NCBI RefSeq assembly: GCF_000418555.1
Contig: NZ_ATKM01000005.1
Span: forward strand, 496,001 to 560,000
Direction: 5' to 3'
Origin: Pseudomonas sp. P818
GTDB taxonomy: Bacteria; Pseudomonadota; Gammaproteobacteria; Pseudomonadales; Pseudomonadaceae
DNA: 64,000 nt
Shown: positions 19,673-28,522 of the stretch, in pieces
Position numbering within the stretch: the first letter of the stretch is position 1
Layout of the letters: each line of letters begins with the position of its first letter
Notes under the pieces: generated by a model
What the model was told of the DNA's origin: nothing
Database searches by the model: none
Seen by the model: the letters and a program-made list of their open reading frames with translations, nothing else
Made by a program: the position numbers and the translations under genes

Positions 19673-19934
19673 CCGTTTTCCCAGCAGCCAGGCGCCACGC
19701 CTGCTTGGGCGTCTGTGCAAGCACTTTTCGCACAAGATCGAGGCGCGCTGGAGCGAGCATGAAGGCCTGCTGCGTTTCTCCATCGGCGAGTGCGTGCTGC
19801 AGGCCGATGAGCAGGCTTTGCAGCTGGTCTGCACGGCGCCGAGCGCAGCCGAACTGGACGAGTTGCAGGAGGTGATCAGGCGCCATTTGCAGGGCTTCGC
19901 CCAGGTGGACGAACTGGTGCTGCAATGGCACTGA
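19656..19934 (+). CDS. DUF2218 domain protein, copy 1
   Basis: A 92-residue soluble protein of the DUF2218 family. The ATG at 19656 lies inside the end of the ATPase gene. The conserved core RLCKHFSHKIEARW at 19-32 is shared with the second copy at 29271-29561, which reads RLCKHFAHKIPVNF. A short alpha/beta fold is likely, with an acidic-aromatic end LVLQWH. Function is not known. Its position at the end of an iron-chelate operon suggests a role in intracellular handling of the imported compound, but this is only context. Confidence 0.85.
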   Translation: MPNSHSRFPSSQAPRLLGRLCKHFSHKIEARWSEHEGLLRFSIGECVLQADEQALQLVCTAPSAAELDELQEVIRRHLQGFAQVDELVLQWH

Positions 19935-20315
19935 AACACGGCTGCGCCAAACTGGCTGAAAGCCCCGCCTGTTCAGCATTTCAGGACGTTTTGTGTGATA
20001 TCCGGAACGAGATGAAATTAGGCAGAATTTCCGGTTGATCTGAGGGGCGCATGGTCTTAAAGTCCGCGCCCGAACGTCCATGCTGGAAACGATCCATCCG
20101 GCTCAAGTACTGACGACGAGAGGTTGCCGGCCGGCGAATGGTCGGTACCGGTGATGCTCGGCGACATGCCTTGGGAAGTAGGCGAACCAAAGTGGGGAAA
20201 CTGTCAGACGTTCAGGTCAGCGCATGGCGCGGCCAGCCCCGACACGTAGCGGAACCTGCAAGCGGTTCTGCTGCCCGAATCAATGTGTTCCCGGTTTTGC
20301 CATTGGAGTCCCAGC
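19935..20315 (+). promoter_or_regulatory. Long non-coding leader/promoter region of speC
   Basis: This 381-base gap holds no convincing gene. The DUF2218 operon has no T-run terminator here. A hairpin at 20248-20272 is the clearest structure. Short open frames exist, for example from 20138, but none has a good ribosome site or recognisable product. The region is large for a simple promoter, which suggests a long 5' leader. Confidence 0.4.
20248..20272 (+). promoter_or_regulatory. Hairpin in speC leader
   Basis: AGCGGAACC pairs with GGTTCTGCT across a 7-base loop, giving nine base pairs with one G-U. It ends 43 bases before the speC ATG and has no T-run, so it resembles a regulatory stem rather than a terminator. 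Confidence 0.4.
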
Positions 20316-21479
20316 ATGTCGATCAAGGTCGAAGACTACTACGCACCCGCCACTTTCCAGCGCATGAAGGCATTCGCTGATCAGCACGAAACCCCGTTCG
20401 TGGTGATCGACCGGCAGATCATTGCCGATGCTTACGACCAGCTGGGCAACTGCTTCCCGTTCGCCAAGGTCTATTACGCGGTCAAGGCCAACCCGGCCAT
20501 CGAGATCATCGAGTTGCTGCGTGACAAGGGCTCGAGCTTCGACATCGCCTCGATCTACGAGCTGGACAAGGTGATGAGCGCTGGCGTGGGCCCCGAGCGC
20601 ATCAGCTACGGCAATACCATCAAGAAGGCGCGCGATATTCGCTACTTCTTCGACAAGGGTGTGCGCCTGTTCGCCACCGACTCCGAAGCCGACCTGCGCA
20701 ATATCGCCAAGGCCGCGCCGGGTGCCAAGATCTATGTACGCATCCTCACCGAGGGCTCGACCAGCGCCGACTGGCCGCTGTCGCGCAAGTTCGGCTGCAA
20801 CCCGGACATGGCCCTGGATCTGCTGATCCTGGCCAAGCAGCTGGGCCTGGTGCCCTATGGCATCTCCTTCCACGTCGGCAGCCAGCAGCGCGATATCGAC
20901 GTGTGGGACGCCGCCATCGCCAAGGTCAAGGTGATCTTCGAGCGCCTGCGCGAGGAAGACGGCATCACCCTGCAGATGATCAACATGGGTGGCGGCTTCC
21001 CGGCCAACTACATCCAGCGCACCAACGACCTGGAAACCTATGCCGAGGAAATCACCCGCTTCCTCAAGGAAGACTTCGGTGACGATCTGCCGGAGATCAT
21101 CCTCGAGCCGGGCCGCTCGCTGATCGCCAACGCCGGCGTTCTGGTCTCGGAAGTGGTGCTGGTGGCGCGCAAGTCGCGCACCGCGGTGGAGCGCTGGGTG
21201 TATGCCGACGTCGGCAAGTTCAGCGGCCTGATCGAAACCATGGACGAGTCGATCAAGTTCCCCATCTGGACCGAGAAGAAAGGCGAGATGGAAGAGGTGG
21301 TGATCGCCGGCCCGACCTGCGACAGCGCCGACATCATGTACGAGCACTACAAGTACGGCCTGCCGCTCAACCTGGCCAGCGGCGACCGCCTGTACTGGCT
21401 GTCCACCGGTGCCTACACCACCAGCTACAGCGCCGTGGAGTTCAATGGCTTCCCGCCGCTGAAGTCCTACTACCTGTAA
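20316..21479 (+). CDS. speC: Ornithine decarboxylase (fold type III, PLP)
   Basis: A 387-residue alanine-racemase-fold decarboxylase that makes putrescine from ornithine. The start MSIKVEDYYAP at 20316 follows GGAG at 20305; the frame is open to 20283, but that extension has no ribosome site. The PLP lysine is K57 in YYAVKANP. The glycine-rich phosphate loop is MGGGFP, EPGRSLIANAG lies in the barrel, and the active-site cysteine is in GPTCDSADIMY. The length and sequence style match SpeC of P. aeruginosa. Some type III enzymes also accept lysine. A strong terminator follows. Confidence 0.94.
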   Translation: MSIKVEDYYAPATFQRMKAFADQHETPFVVIDRQIIADAYDQLGNCFPFAKVYYAVKANPAIEIIELLRDKGSSFDIASIYELDKVMSAGVGPERISYGNTIKKARDIRYFFDKGVRLFATDSEADLRNIAKAAPGAKIYVRILTEGSTSADWPLSRKFGCNPDMALDLLILAKQLGLVPYGISFHVGSQQRDIDVWDAAIAKVKVIFERLREEDGITLQMINMGGGFPANYIQRTNDLETYAEEITRFLKEDFGDDLPEIILEPGRSLIANAGVLVSEVVLVARKSRTAVERWVYADVGKFSGLIETMDESIKFPIWTEKKGEMEEVVIAGPTCDSADIMYEHYKYGLPLNLASGDRLYWLSTGAYTTSYSAVEFNGFPPLKSYYL

Positions 21480-21496
21480 GCATCGCGTTGCTCAAG

Positions 21497-21519
21497 AACC
21501 CGCCGCTCGGCGGGTTTTT
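21497..21519 (+). terminator. Rho-independent terminator of speC
   Basis: AACCCGCCG-CT-CGGCGGGTT forms a 9-base-pair stem followed by a T-run (21515-21519), 18 bases after the speC stop. Confidence 0.92.
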
Positions 21520-21840
21520 GCATTTCTGGCTCCGTATTTCCAGCCCGTCTGGCGCTGGTGCTGTCCTAACCGTCGTTTTGGTCCGGCGCTTCTCTCGCGC
21601 CGCGCCGTGCCGTGTCCTGCCTGCAATAGTCTGGCTGGCTCTATCTCGGCCCTCTCTGCGCGCCCCCCGGCTGCACGAAATAAGGGCGAGCGGTAAAAGA
21701 TCAAAAATGCAAATGCATAAGTATTGCCAATGCATTTAAGAGTGATTAGCATCCGCGCCGCTTCGTTCAGCATTTGTTACTTCCTGTTGCGATGCCTCTT
21801 GCAGCGCCAGGAACGTGGCTTTTCCAACCTGGGGACAACA
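21520..21840 (+). promoter_or_regulatory. Promoter region of piuA
   Basis: A 321-base gap with no gene that I can support. Its right half is AT-rich and contains an 8-base inverted repeat, AAATGCAT at 21711-21718 and ATGCATTT at 21730-21737, spaced 11 bases. This could be an operator. A Fur box would be expected for this gene, but no clean 7-1-7 match is visible; AAATGC hexamers around 21700-21737 may be a degenerate one. Confidence 0.4.
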
Positions 21841-24114
21841 ATGACAATCCGTAGTCGCAAGCACCACCACGCCAACCATCTGGCCGCGCTGATCGCGGCG
21901 ACCCTGCCCGCTTTGGCGGTTGCGCAGACCAGCGACGCCAAAAGCGGTGTGGATCTTCCCGAAATGGTGGTGACTTCCAAGGCGGAAGTGCCCTACAAGG
22001 CCGACAAGAGTGCCAATACCAAGCTGACCCAGCCGCTGCTGGATACGCCCAAGACGGTGCAGGTGATCAAGAAGGAGATGCTGCGTGAGCAGGGCGCAGG
22101 CAGCCTGATGGAAGCGCTGCGCAATACCCCCGGCATCACCCTGCAGCTCGGTGAGAACGGCAATACCGCCGCCGGCGACACCTTCATGATGCGCGGCTTC
22201 TCCACTCAGCAGTCGACCTTCGTCGACGGCGTGCGTGACCTCGGTGCGGTCAGCCGCGATGTGTTCAACCTGGAGCAGGTCGAGGTGGTCAAGGGCGCTG
22301 CCGGTTCCGATATCGGCCGTGGCGCATCGTCCGGCTATATCAATCTGATTTCCAAGCTGCCGACCCTGAACGACGAAACCTTCGCCACCATTGGCTACAG
22401 CACCGCCGACAAGAGCAGCCTCACCGCCGACATCAACCGCCAGCTGGGTGACAATTCCGCTCTGCGTCTGAACCTGATGCGTCGCGCCGGAGATGTCGAT
22501 GGCCGCGACTATGTGGACAACAGCAGCTATGGCGTGGCCCCGGCCATCGCATTCGGGCTGGATACGGCGACCCGCGTCTATTTCTACTCGCAGCATGTGC
22601 GCCAGGACAACACGCCCGATGGCGGTATCCCGACCATTGGCATGAGCGGCTTCTACAACGCCAATGCGGCGCTGAACGCCGGTGGCAAGGTCGACACGGA
22701 AAACTACTACGGGGCCAAGGGTGACTACGAGCGTATCGATGGCGACATGCTGACCCTCAAAATCGAACATGACGTCAACGAGGCGTTGACCGTACGCAAC
22801 CTGTCGCGCTGGGGGCGCAGCAATAACGACCGCATCCTCACCGGGATCAATGCGCTCAATGCCAATGGTTCGACCAATCCCGCAAACTGGACCGTCGCCC
22901 GTACACGCCAGGTGGTCGACCAGGAAAACGAGATTCTCGCCAACCAGACCAGCCTGAACGCAGAGTTCGATACCTTCGGCCTGCGCAACGAGCTGGCCGC
23001 AGGCCTCGAGCTGATGCGTGAGAAGCAGCTCAATCGCAGCTACGCCACCGCCGCTCAGACCATCGACGGCGTGGCTTTCCCGGCCGTGCCGGTTCCGCCG
23101 GCCAATCTGTATGACCCGAACGCGCACGATGCCCTGGGTGACCCCTACAAGACCGGCGCCTACACCGACGGCCAGACCAAGACTGCGGCGCTCTACGTAT
23201 TCGACACCCTGCACCTGAACGAGCAGTGGGCGCTCAATGGCGGGTTGCGCTTCGAGCACTTCCGCACCGAAACCGACAGTGTCACCGTCGCTTCGAACTC
23301 CCGCGTGCCGGGCAGCGGCTACGAGTCCGGCGACCTGACCAGCTGGAACACCGGCGTGGTGTTCAAGCCTTTGCCCAACGGCAGCATCTATCTGTCCTAC
23401 GCCAATTCGATGACCCCGCCAGGCAGCGGTAACTTCAATCTGGTGGCCAACTCCGCGGCTTCTTCATCAAACGAACAGGTTGGCCTGGAGCCGCAGGAGA
23501 CCCGACATGTCGAACTGGGTACCAAATGGGATCTGCTGGATCAGCGCCTGGCGCTGACTCTCGCGGCTTATCGCACGGAGAACGAGAACCAGGTCAGCTA
23601 CGATTCCTTCGCCGCCCGTTACTTCCAGGAAGGCAAGACCCGCGTCGACGGGGTCGAGCTGGGCGTGGTCGGCCAGCTGACCAACTTCTGGCAGGTTTCC
23701 GCCGGCGTGGCTCAGATGAACACCAAGCAGCTCGATCAGGCGAGCTTCAGTACCACGAACAACACGGTGAGCCAGAACACCGGGGTGCGCTGGTCGCCGG
23801 ATCTCACCGCGACGCTGTGGACGTCCTACACACTGGGCGATCTGACCCTGGGCGGTGGCGCGCGCTACGTGTCCGAGCAGGATCGTGTCGTCGTCTCCGG
23901 TGTCGACATGAGCACGCAGAACATGCCGGTGATTCCCTCCTACTGGGTGGCGGATGCCATGGCGGCCTACCGTCTGAACAAGAACGTCAACCTGCGCCTG
24001 AACGTGTACAACCTGTTCGACAAGGAGTACATCGAGTCCTTGAACAACAGTGGTGCACGTGCACGTCTCGGCACACCGCGTTCGGCGATGTTCACCACCG
24101 AACTGTCCTTCTGA
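21841..24114 (+). CDS. piuA: TonB-dependent catecholate siderophore receptor PiuA
   Basis: A 757-residue outer-membrane receptor. ATG 21841 gives a twin-basic signal sequence MTIRSRKHHHANHLAALIA cleaved near VAQ. The plug carries TPKTVQVIKKEML, the FMMRGFSTQQSTFVDGVRD ring and GRGASSGYINLISK. The barrel ends with the terminal aromatic ELSF. Fiu/PiuA-family receptors import monomeric catechol-iron complexes and also admit catechol-bearing beta-lactams in P. aeruginosa. The downstream piuC hydroxylase fixes the identification. The frame is open upstream to 21724, but that part is not receptor-like. Confidence 0.9.
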   Translation: MTIRSRKHHHANHLAALIAATLPALAVAQTSDAKSGVDLPEMVVTSKAEVPYKADKSANTKLTQPLLDTPKTVQVIKKEMLREQGAGSLMEALRNTPGITLQLGENGNTAAGDTFMMRGFSTQQSTFVDGVRDLGAVSRDVFNLEQVEVVKGAAGSDIGRGASSGYINLISKLPTLNDETFATIGYSTADKSSLTADINRQLGDNSALRLNLMRRAGDVDGRDYVDNSSYGVAPAIAFGLDTATRVYFYSQHVRQDNTPDGGIPTIGMSGFYNANAALNAGGKVDTENYYGAKGDYERIDGDMLTLKIEHDVNEALTVRNLSRWGRSNNDRILTGINALNANGSTNPANWTVARTRQVVDQENEILANQTSLNAEFDTFGLRNELAAGLELMREKQLNRSYATAAQTIDGVAFPAVPVPPANLYDPNAHDALGDPYKTGAYTDGQTKTAALYVFDTLHLNEQWALNGGLRFEHFRTETDSVTVASNSRVPGSGYESGDLTSWNTGVVFKPLPNGSIYLSYANSMTPPGSGNFNLVANSAASSSNEQVGLEPQETRHVELGTKWDLLDQRLALTLAAYRTENENQVSYDSFAARYFQEGKTRVDGVELGVVGQLTNFWQVSAGVAQMNTKQLDQASFSTTNNTVSQNTGVRWSPDLTATLWTSYTLGDLTLGGGARYVSEQDRVVVSGVDMSTQNMPVIPSYWVADAMAAYRLNKNVNLRLNVYNLFDKEYIESLNNSGARARLGTPRSAMFTTELSF

Positions 24115-24128
24115 TCCGACCCCGAGTT

Positions 24129-24161
24129 GCAAGAAGCCTGCGCAACGCGCGGGCTTCTTGC
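24129..24161 (+). terminator. Hairpin between piuA and piuC
   Basis: GCAAGAAGCC pairs with GGCTTCTTGC, and inside it GCGC pairs with GCGC, giving a very stable stem in the 70-base piuA-piuC gap. There is no T-run, so it may stabilise or partly separate the two messages rather than end transcription. Confidence 0.55.
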
Positions 24162-24184
24162 GTTCAACGCAGGAGACTGCCCCG

Positions 24185-24862
24185 ATGTTGCTGCATATCC
24201 CGCAGGTTCTGAGCAAGCAGGAGGTCGCCGCGCTGCGTAGCGAAATGGCGAGCCATGACTGGGTAGACGGCGGCCGCAGCTCCGGCGCCCAGGCCGCGGC
24301 GCTCAAGCACAACCTGCAGTTCCCGGCCGAGTCGCCAGCTTTCGCCGGGCTCTCGCAAACCATCGCTGGCGCCTTGCAGCGTCACCCGCTGTTCGTCTCG
24401 GCGGTGCTGCCACGGCACATGCTGCCGCCGATGTTCAACTGCTACAGCGGCGGCGGGCGCTACGGTAACCATGTCGACAACGCCCTGCAGCGCGACCGCT
24501 TCAGCGGATTGCAGGTGCGCACCGACGTTTCCACCACGGTGTTTCTCAGCGAGCCGGATGAGTACGAAGGCGGCGAGCTGATCATCGAGGACACCTACGG
24601 TGAACATGAGGTGAAGCTGGAGGCTGGCGATGCCATCGTCTACCCGGCCACCAGCCTGCACCGCGTCGAGCCGGTGACCAGTGGCACACGTATCGCCTCG
24701 TTCCTGTGGACGCAGAGCTGGGTGCGCGACGCCTGGCAGCGCAAGCTGCTGTTCGAGCTGGACATGAACATCCTCAAGCTGCGTGCGCAATTGGGCGACA
24801 GCGAGGAGGTGCTTGGCCTGACCAGCACCTACCACAACCTGCTGCGTCAGTGGAGCGAGTGA
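24185..24862 (+). CDS. piuC: Fe(II)/2-oxoglutarate PKHD-type hydroxylase PiuC
   Basis: A 225-residue dioxygenase of the PiuC/YbiX family. Iron ligands are H96 and D98 (GNHVDNA) and H159 (SLHRVEP), and R169 (GTRIASF) should bind 2-oxoglutarate. The family accompanies Fiu/PiuA receptors in many gamma-proteobacteria; its substrate is not established. It shares the operon with piuA, separated by a strong hairpin, and the next gene starts 2 bases after its stop. Confidence 0.93.
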   Translation: MLLHIPQVLSKQEVAALRSEMASHDWVDGGRSSGAQAAALKHNLQFPAESPAFAGLSQTIAGALQRHPLFVSAVLPRHMLPPMFNCYSGGGRYGNHVDNALQRDRFSGLQVRTDVSTTVFLSEPDEYEGGELIIEDTYGEHEVKLEAGDAIVYPATSLHRVEPVTSGTRIASFLWTQSWVRDAWQRKLLFELDMNILKLRAQLGDSEEVLGLTSTYHNLLRQWSE

Positions 24863-24864
24863 GT

Positions 24865-25972
24865 ATGAGCCGCCTGCCGCCGCTGAGTGAAATTCCCGCC
24901 GACTTGGTCTCTGCACGCGATTACGAGCGTTACGCCCTGCAGCGGCTGGATGCCAACGCACTGGCCTATCTGCAGGGCCGATCGGAAGGGTGCTGGCGAC
25001 GAGCTGACCTGCCAGGCCAATCTGCAGTCATGGCAGGAGTGGGCCTTGCTGCCGCGCATGTTGCGCGATCTGCGTGGTGGTCATACGCGTTGCCAGTTGC
25101 TCGGCGATTCGCTGCAGCACCCCATCGTGCTGGCGCCGATTGCATACCAGCATCTGTTCCACGTCGAGGGCGAGCGTGCCAGCGCGCTGGCCGCCGGGGT
25201 CATGGGCGGTGCAGCGGTGCTCAGCTCCTTTGCATCCACCCGATTGGAGGATGTGGTCGAGGTGGCGCAGGGGCCATTGTGGTTCCAGCTGTACTGGCAG
25301 GGTAGCGCTGACGCGACCCTTGCCCTGGCGCAGCGTGCCGAAGCCGCGGGTTATCGGGCATTGGTACTGACGGTCGATGCGCCGGTGTCCGGGGTGCGTA
25401 ACCGCGAGCAACGTGAGGGTTTCAAGCTGCCGCCTGAAATTCGTGCGGTCAATCTGGATCAGGCGCTGGAACTGCCACCGCTGCCTGACGGTGGAAGCGC
25501 CGTATTCGACGGCCTGATGGCCGTGGCGCCGGGTTGGCAGGATGTCGCCTGGCTGTGCCAGTGCACTCGTCTGCCCGTGTTACTCAAGGGCATCCTGCAC
25601 GCAGAAGATGGACGCTTGGCCATGGACGCGGGGGCTGCCGGAGTAATCGTCTCCAACCATGGTGGCCGGGTTCTGGATTCGCAATGGCCGGCGTTGCGCT
25701 CGCTGGCGTCGATTCGTGCCGAGCTAGGCGCAGATGTCCCTGTGCTGGTGGACGGCGGCATCCGCCGTGGCAGTGATGTGTTCAAGGCTCTGGCACTGGG
25801 CGCCGATGCGGTGCTGATAGGTCGGCCTTATGTGCATGCATTGGCCACTGCCGGAGCGCTGGGCGTGGCTCACCTGCTCCGGCTGTTGCGTGAGGAACTG
25901 GAGGTGACCATGGCCTTGTGCGGTTGTCGTGATCTGAGGGGTATCTCTGGTGAGATGGTGCAGAGGGTGTAA
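24865..25972 (+). pseudogene. FMN-dependent alpha-hydroxy-acid dehydrogenase, frameshifted
   Basis: ATG 24865 opens MSRLPPLSEIPADLVSARDY and reads to LAYLQG at 24978. The remainder of the protein continues in the next frame from GAGDELT at 24989. The ten bases 24979-24988 (CGATCGGAAG) break the frame; without them the protein would read LAYLQGGAGDELT, a normal sequence for the lactate/glycolate oxidase family. Downstream motifs are intact: the FMN site PIAYQHLF, catalytic region VIVSNHGGRVLD and phosphate-binding VLVDGGIRRGSDV. The gene follows piuC by 2 bases. Either a real inactivating mutation or a sequence artefact: nine of the ten extra bases equal the start of a common sequencing adapter. 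Confidence 0.82.
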
Positions 25973-26032
25973 GGCGGCGGACCCGCATCGATTCGGCCCG
26001 ACCGCTGCGGGTGCCTGAAGGAGCGTCAGCGA

Positions 26033-26058
26033 GCCGCCGCTTCTTGCGAAGCGGCGGC
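26033..26058. terminator. Hairpin between convergent dehydrogenase and receptor genes
   Basis: GCCGCCGCTTC-TTGC-GAAGCGGCGGC is a perfect 11-base-pair stem. It lies 60 bases after the dehydrogenase stop and 7 bases past the receptor stop, so it probably ends transcription from both sides despite lacking a T-run. Confidence 0.65.
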
Positions 26059-26065
26059 GCGGTGA

Positions 26066-28294
26066 TCAAAAGTCGATCACGGCAGACAGCCAGAGACGGC
26101 GACCTTCTTCCACGGTGCCAGTGGTGGACTGGCCGGTCTGGATGTAATAGGACGACCAGGCCTGGTTGCCGCTACTGTCCGTGTACACCTTGCCATCGAG
26201 GAAGTCCTTGTCGAACAGGTTGTAGATCGTGGCGTTGAGCGTCACGTTCTGCGAGGCCTTGAATGAGCCACCTAGGTGGAACACCTCGTAGGCCTTGAGG
26301 TCGCCGACCTGTTCATGGACAGCCAGATCGGCGGCCGACAGGTTTGCAGTGCGCTGCAGGAAGCGGGCACGCTCACCCCGGTATTCGCCGGAGAACCACA
26401 GGCTCAGACGATCGGTCGGCTTCCAGTTCAGCTTGGCATGCGCCATGTGCTGCGGGGTATTGGTCAGCGGTGCGCCCTTGTTGGCGCCGCTGCTCTGTTC
26501 GCTGTCGGTGTAGGTGTAGTTGCCCGACAGCGTCCAGCCCTGTGCGAACTGCCAGCTACTGGCCAGTTCCAGACCTTGGGTAATGGCCTCATCGACGTTG
26601 ACCAACGGTGCACAACCAGGGTTTGGGGTGCCGTTGGTGTTCTGGTTGCCCAGGCACAGCGGGTGGTCGACGATGTTCGGGCCCGTTGCGATCTTGTCCT
26701 TGAACTTGTTATGGAACAGGGTGGCATTGGCCTTGAAACCTGAGAGGTTATCGAAGTAGGCACCAATCTCGGTGCTGGTGCTGGTTTCCGGCTTGAGGTC
26801 CGGGCTGCCGACTGTGACTGCGCGGCCCTGTGCGGTGATGCCGTTGATCCCATCGTGCAAGTCGTTCAGATCGGGCGTCTTGTAGCCACGGCTGACACCA
26901 CCCTTTAGGGTCCAGTTGTCGGTGGTGTTCCACACCAGGTAGGCGCGTGGGCTGACATGGCCGCCGAAGGTCTCGTGGTCGTCGTAACGCACGCCGAGGG
27001 TGAGCGCGAGGTCGTCACGAAGGCGCCATTCGTCCTCGACGAACAACGCCCACATGCTTTGTTCGTAATCCTTCTGCGCCAGGCTGTCGGTCATCTCGGC
27101 TTCCCACCATTGGCCGCCGATGCTGGTGATGTGGCTTTCACCCAGCGGGGCGACCAGTTTGGTGTCGAGGACCAGATTGCGGGTTTTCAGCTCGCGATCA
27201 GCGCCGACGATGGCCCAGGGCGCGGACGGCAGCGGCTGGCCGATATCGCCACCGGCGTTACGGCCAGGGATGGTGCGACCGAAGGTTTCCGTGGTGCTGT
27301 GGGTCAGGCTGCTGTCCCAGGTGCCGAAACCCAGGCGTGCGGTGTGGCTGAGTGCATACTGCTCGCGCTCGAAGCGCAGCTCGTCCTTGTAGCCGCTGGC
27401 GCGTGGAGCGGTTGGGCCGCAACCAGTGGTGGGCGCGGTGTTGCCCGTGTTGGTGCCGTCAAGGCTACCGAGCTGGCAGTCATCGTTGTCGTAGACCTGG
27501 CGGCCACGCTCGATATCGAGCGCGAAGTCATGATTCTCATGGGGGGTGAAGGTCAGTCGGCCACCGACGTTGCTGTTGCGGCCCTCGACCGGCGAGGCGC
27601 CGCGCCGGCTGACTGTGGTGTCGTTGTCAAAGCTCAGATCCGATGCCCCACGGTCATACAGGCTGCCGCGCAGTTGCAGGCCGAGCAGGCCGTCGATCAG
27701 GGGGCCACTGGCGTAAAGACTGGCCTTGCTTGCATCGCCGAAGTCGCGGTTCTCTTGATAGGTGTGATCCAGCGTTATCGAGCCAGCCCATTCCTTGCCG
27801 ACCTTGCGGGTGATGATGTTGATCACCCCGCCCATGGCGTCGGAACCATACAGGGTCGACATCGGCCCGCGGATCACTTCGATGCGCTCAATGGCCGACA
27901 GCGGTGGCATGAAGCTGGTGGAGGTTTCGCCAAACCCATTGGGGGTGACGTTACCGGCTGCGTTCTGCCGGCGGCCATCGATGAGGATCAGCGTGTATTC
28001 GCTGGGCATGCCGCGGATGCTGATGTTCAGCCCACCGGTCTTGCCGGTGCCCTGACGCACGTCGATGCCTTCGACATCCTCAAGTGCCTCGGCGAGATTG
28101 CTGAAACTTTTCTGCTGCAACTCCTCGCGACTGATCACGCTGATGCTGGCGGGGGCTTCGGTGATCTTCTGTTCGAAGCCGGAAGCGCTGACGACCACAT
28201 CGCCCAGGGCGATGGGCTCGTTGGCCTGGGCACCGAAGCTGGCAGCCAACGCAATGGCGCTAGCCAAGGCGGTACGGGAACTGAGGGCGGACAT
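26066..28294 (-). CDS. TonB-dependent receptor, CirA/FepA-like
   Basis: A 742-residue outer-membrane receptor with signal peptide MSALSSRTALASAIALAASFGAQA. A TonB box region IALGDVVVSASG follows, then plug motifs APASISVISREEL, SIRGMPSEYTLILIDG and GPMSTLYGSDAMGGVINIIT, then a barrel ending in a terminal aromatic (SAVIDF). This plug style belongs to catecholate receptors such as CirA, FepA, PfeA and PirA. A good Fur box lies upstream. No regulator gene adjoins it. The exact siderophore cannot be assigned, so no symbol is given. Confidence 0.9.
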   Translation of the reverse strand: MSALSSRTALASAIALAASFGAQANEPIALGDVVVSASGFEQKITEAPASISVISREELQQKSFSNLAEALEDVEGIDVRQGTGKTGGLNISIRGMPSEYTLILIDGRRQNAAGNVTPNGFGETSTSFMPPLSAIERIEVIRGPMSTLYGSDAMGGVINIITRKVGKEWAGSITLDHTYQENRDFGDASKASLYASGPLIDGLLGLQLRGSLYDRGASDLSFDNDTTVSRRGASPVEGRNSNVGGRLTFTPHENHDFALDIERGRQVYDNDDCQLGSLDGTNTGNTAPTTGCGPTAPRASGYKDELRFEREQYALSHTARLGFGTWDSSLTHSTTETFGRTIPGRNAGGDIGQPLPSAPWAIVGADRELKTRNLVLDTKLVAPLGESHITSIGGQWWEAEMTDSLAQKDYEQSMWALFVEDEWRLRDDLALTLGVRYDDHETFGGHVSPRAYLVWNTTDNWTLKGGVSRGYKTPDLNDLHDGINGITAQGRAVTVGSPDLKPETSTSTEIGAYFDNLSGFKANATLFHNKFKDKIATGPNIVDHPLCLGNQNTNGTPNPGCAPLVNVDEAITQGLELASSWQFAQGWTLSGNYTYTDSEQSSGANKGAPLTNTPQHMAHAKLNWKPTDRLSLWFSGEYRGERARFLQRTANLSAADLAVHEQVGDLKAYEVFHLGGSFKASQNVTLNATIYNLFDKDFLDGKVYTDSSGNQAWSSYYIQTGQSTTGTVEEGRRLWLSAVIDF

Positions 28295-28349
28295 CTATCT
28301 ACTCCTGGCGTAAGAGAGTGCAGGCGGAACGGTTTGCGAACGGCCGGGA

Positions 28350-28364
28350 TGATAGTGATTTGCA
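28350..28364 (-). promoter_or_regulatory. Fur box upstream of CirA/FepA-like receptor
   Basis: Read on the minus strand, TGCAAAT-C-ACTATCA matches 11 of 14 positions of the Fur 7-1-7 consensus. It lies 56 bases before the receptor start, in the region divergent from pxpA. Confidence 0.6.
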
Positions 28365-28522
28365 TATAAGGTTCAATTGCGGATGATATCTGAGACCGGT
28401 GAGTTCGGCTGGAGGTGCCGTGGCGACTGGGTTGTAGCCAGGTGTAAATTTTGTAAATGCGATAAGTTCTCGAATGCGCGTATGGCTTTGCGGATGCTGC
28501 TACGGCGCTCTAAGCTGCGGAC

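Noticed and set aside
20138..20380. Possible 80-codon leader peptide before speC
   Set aside because: It overlaps the speC start in another frame, has no ribosome site and an unremarkable sequence.
26957..28369. Open frame of 470 codons opposite the CirA/FepA-like receptor
   Set aside because: Shadow frame; it would run through the receptor promoter and Fur box, and the receptor has a full signal peptide, plug and barrel.
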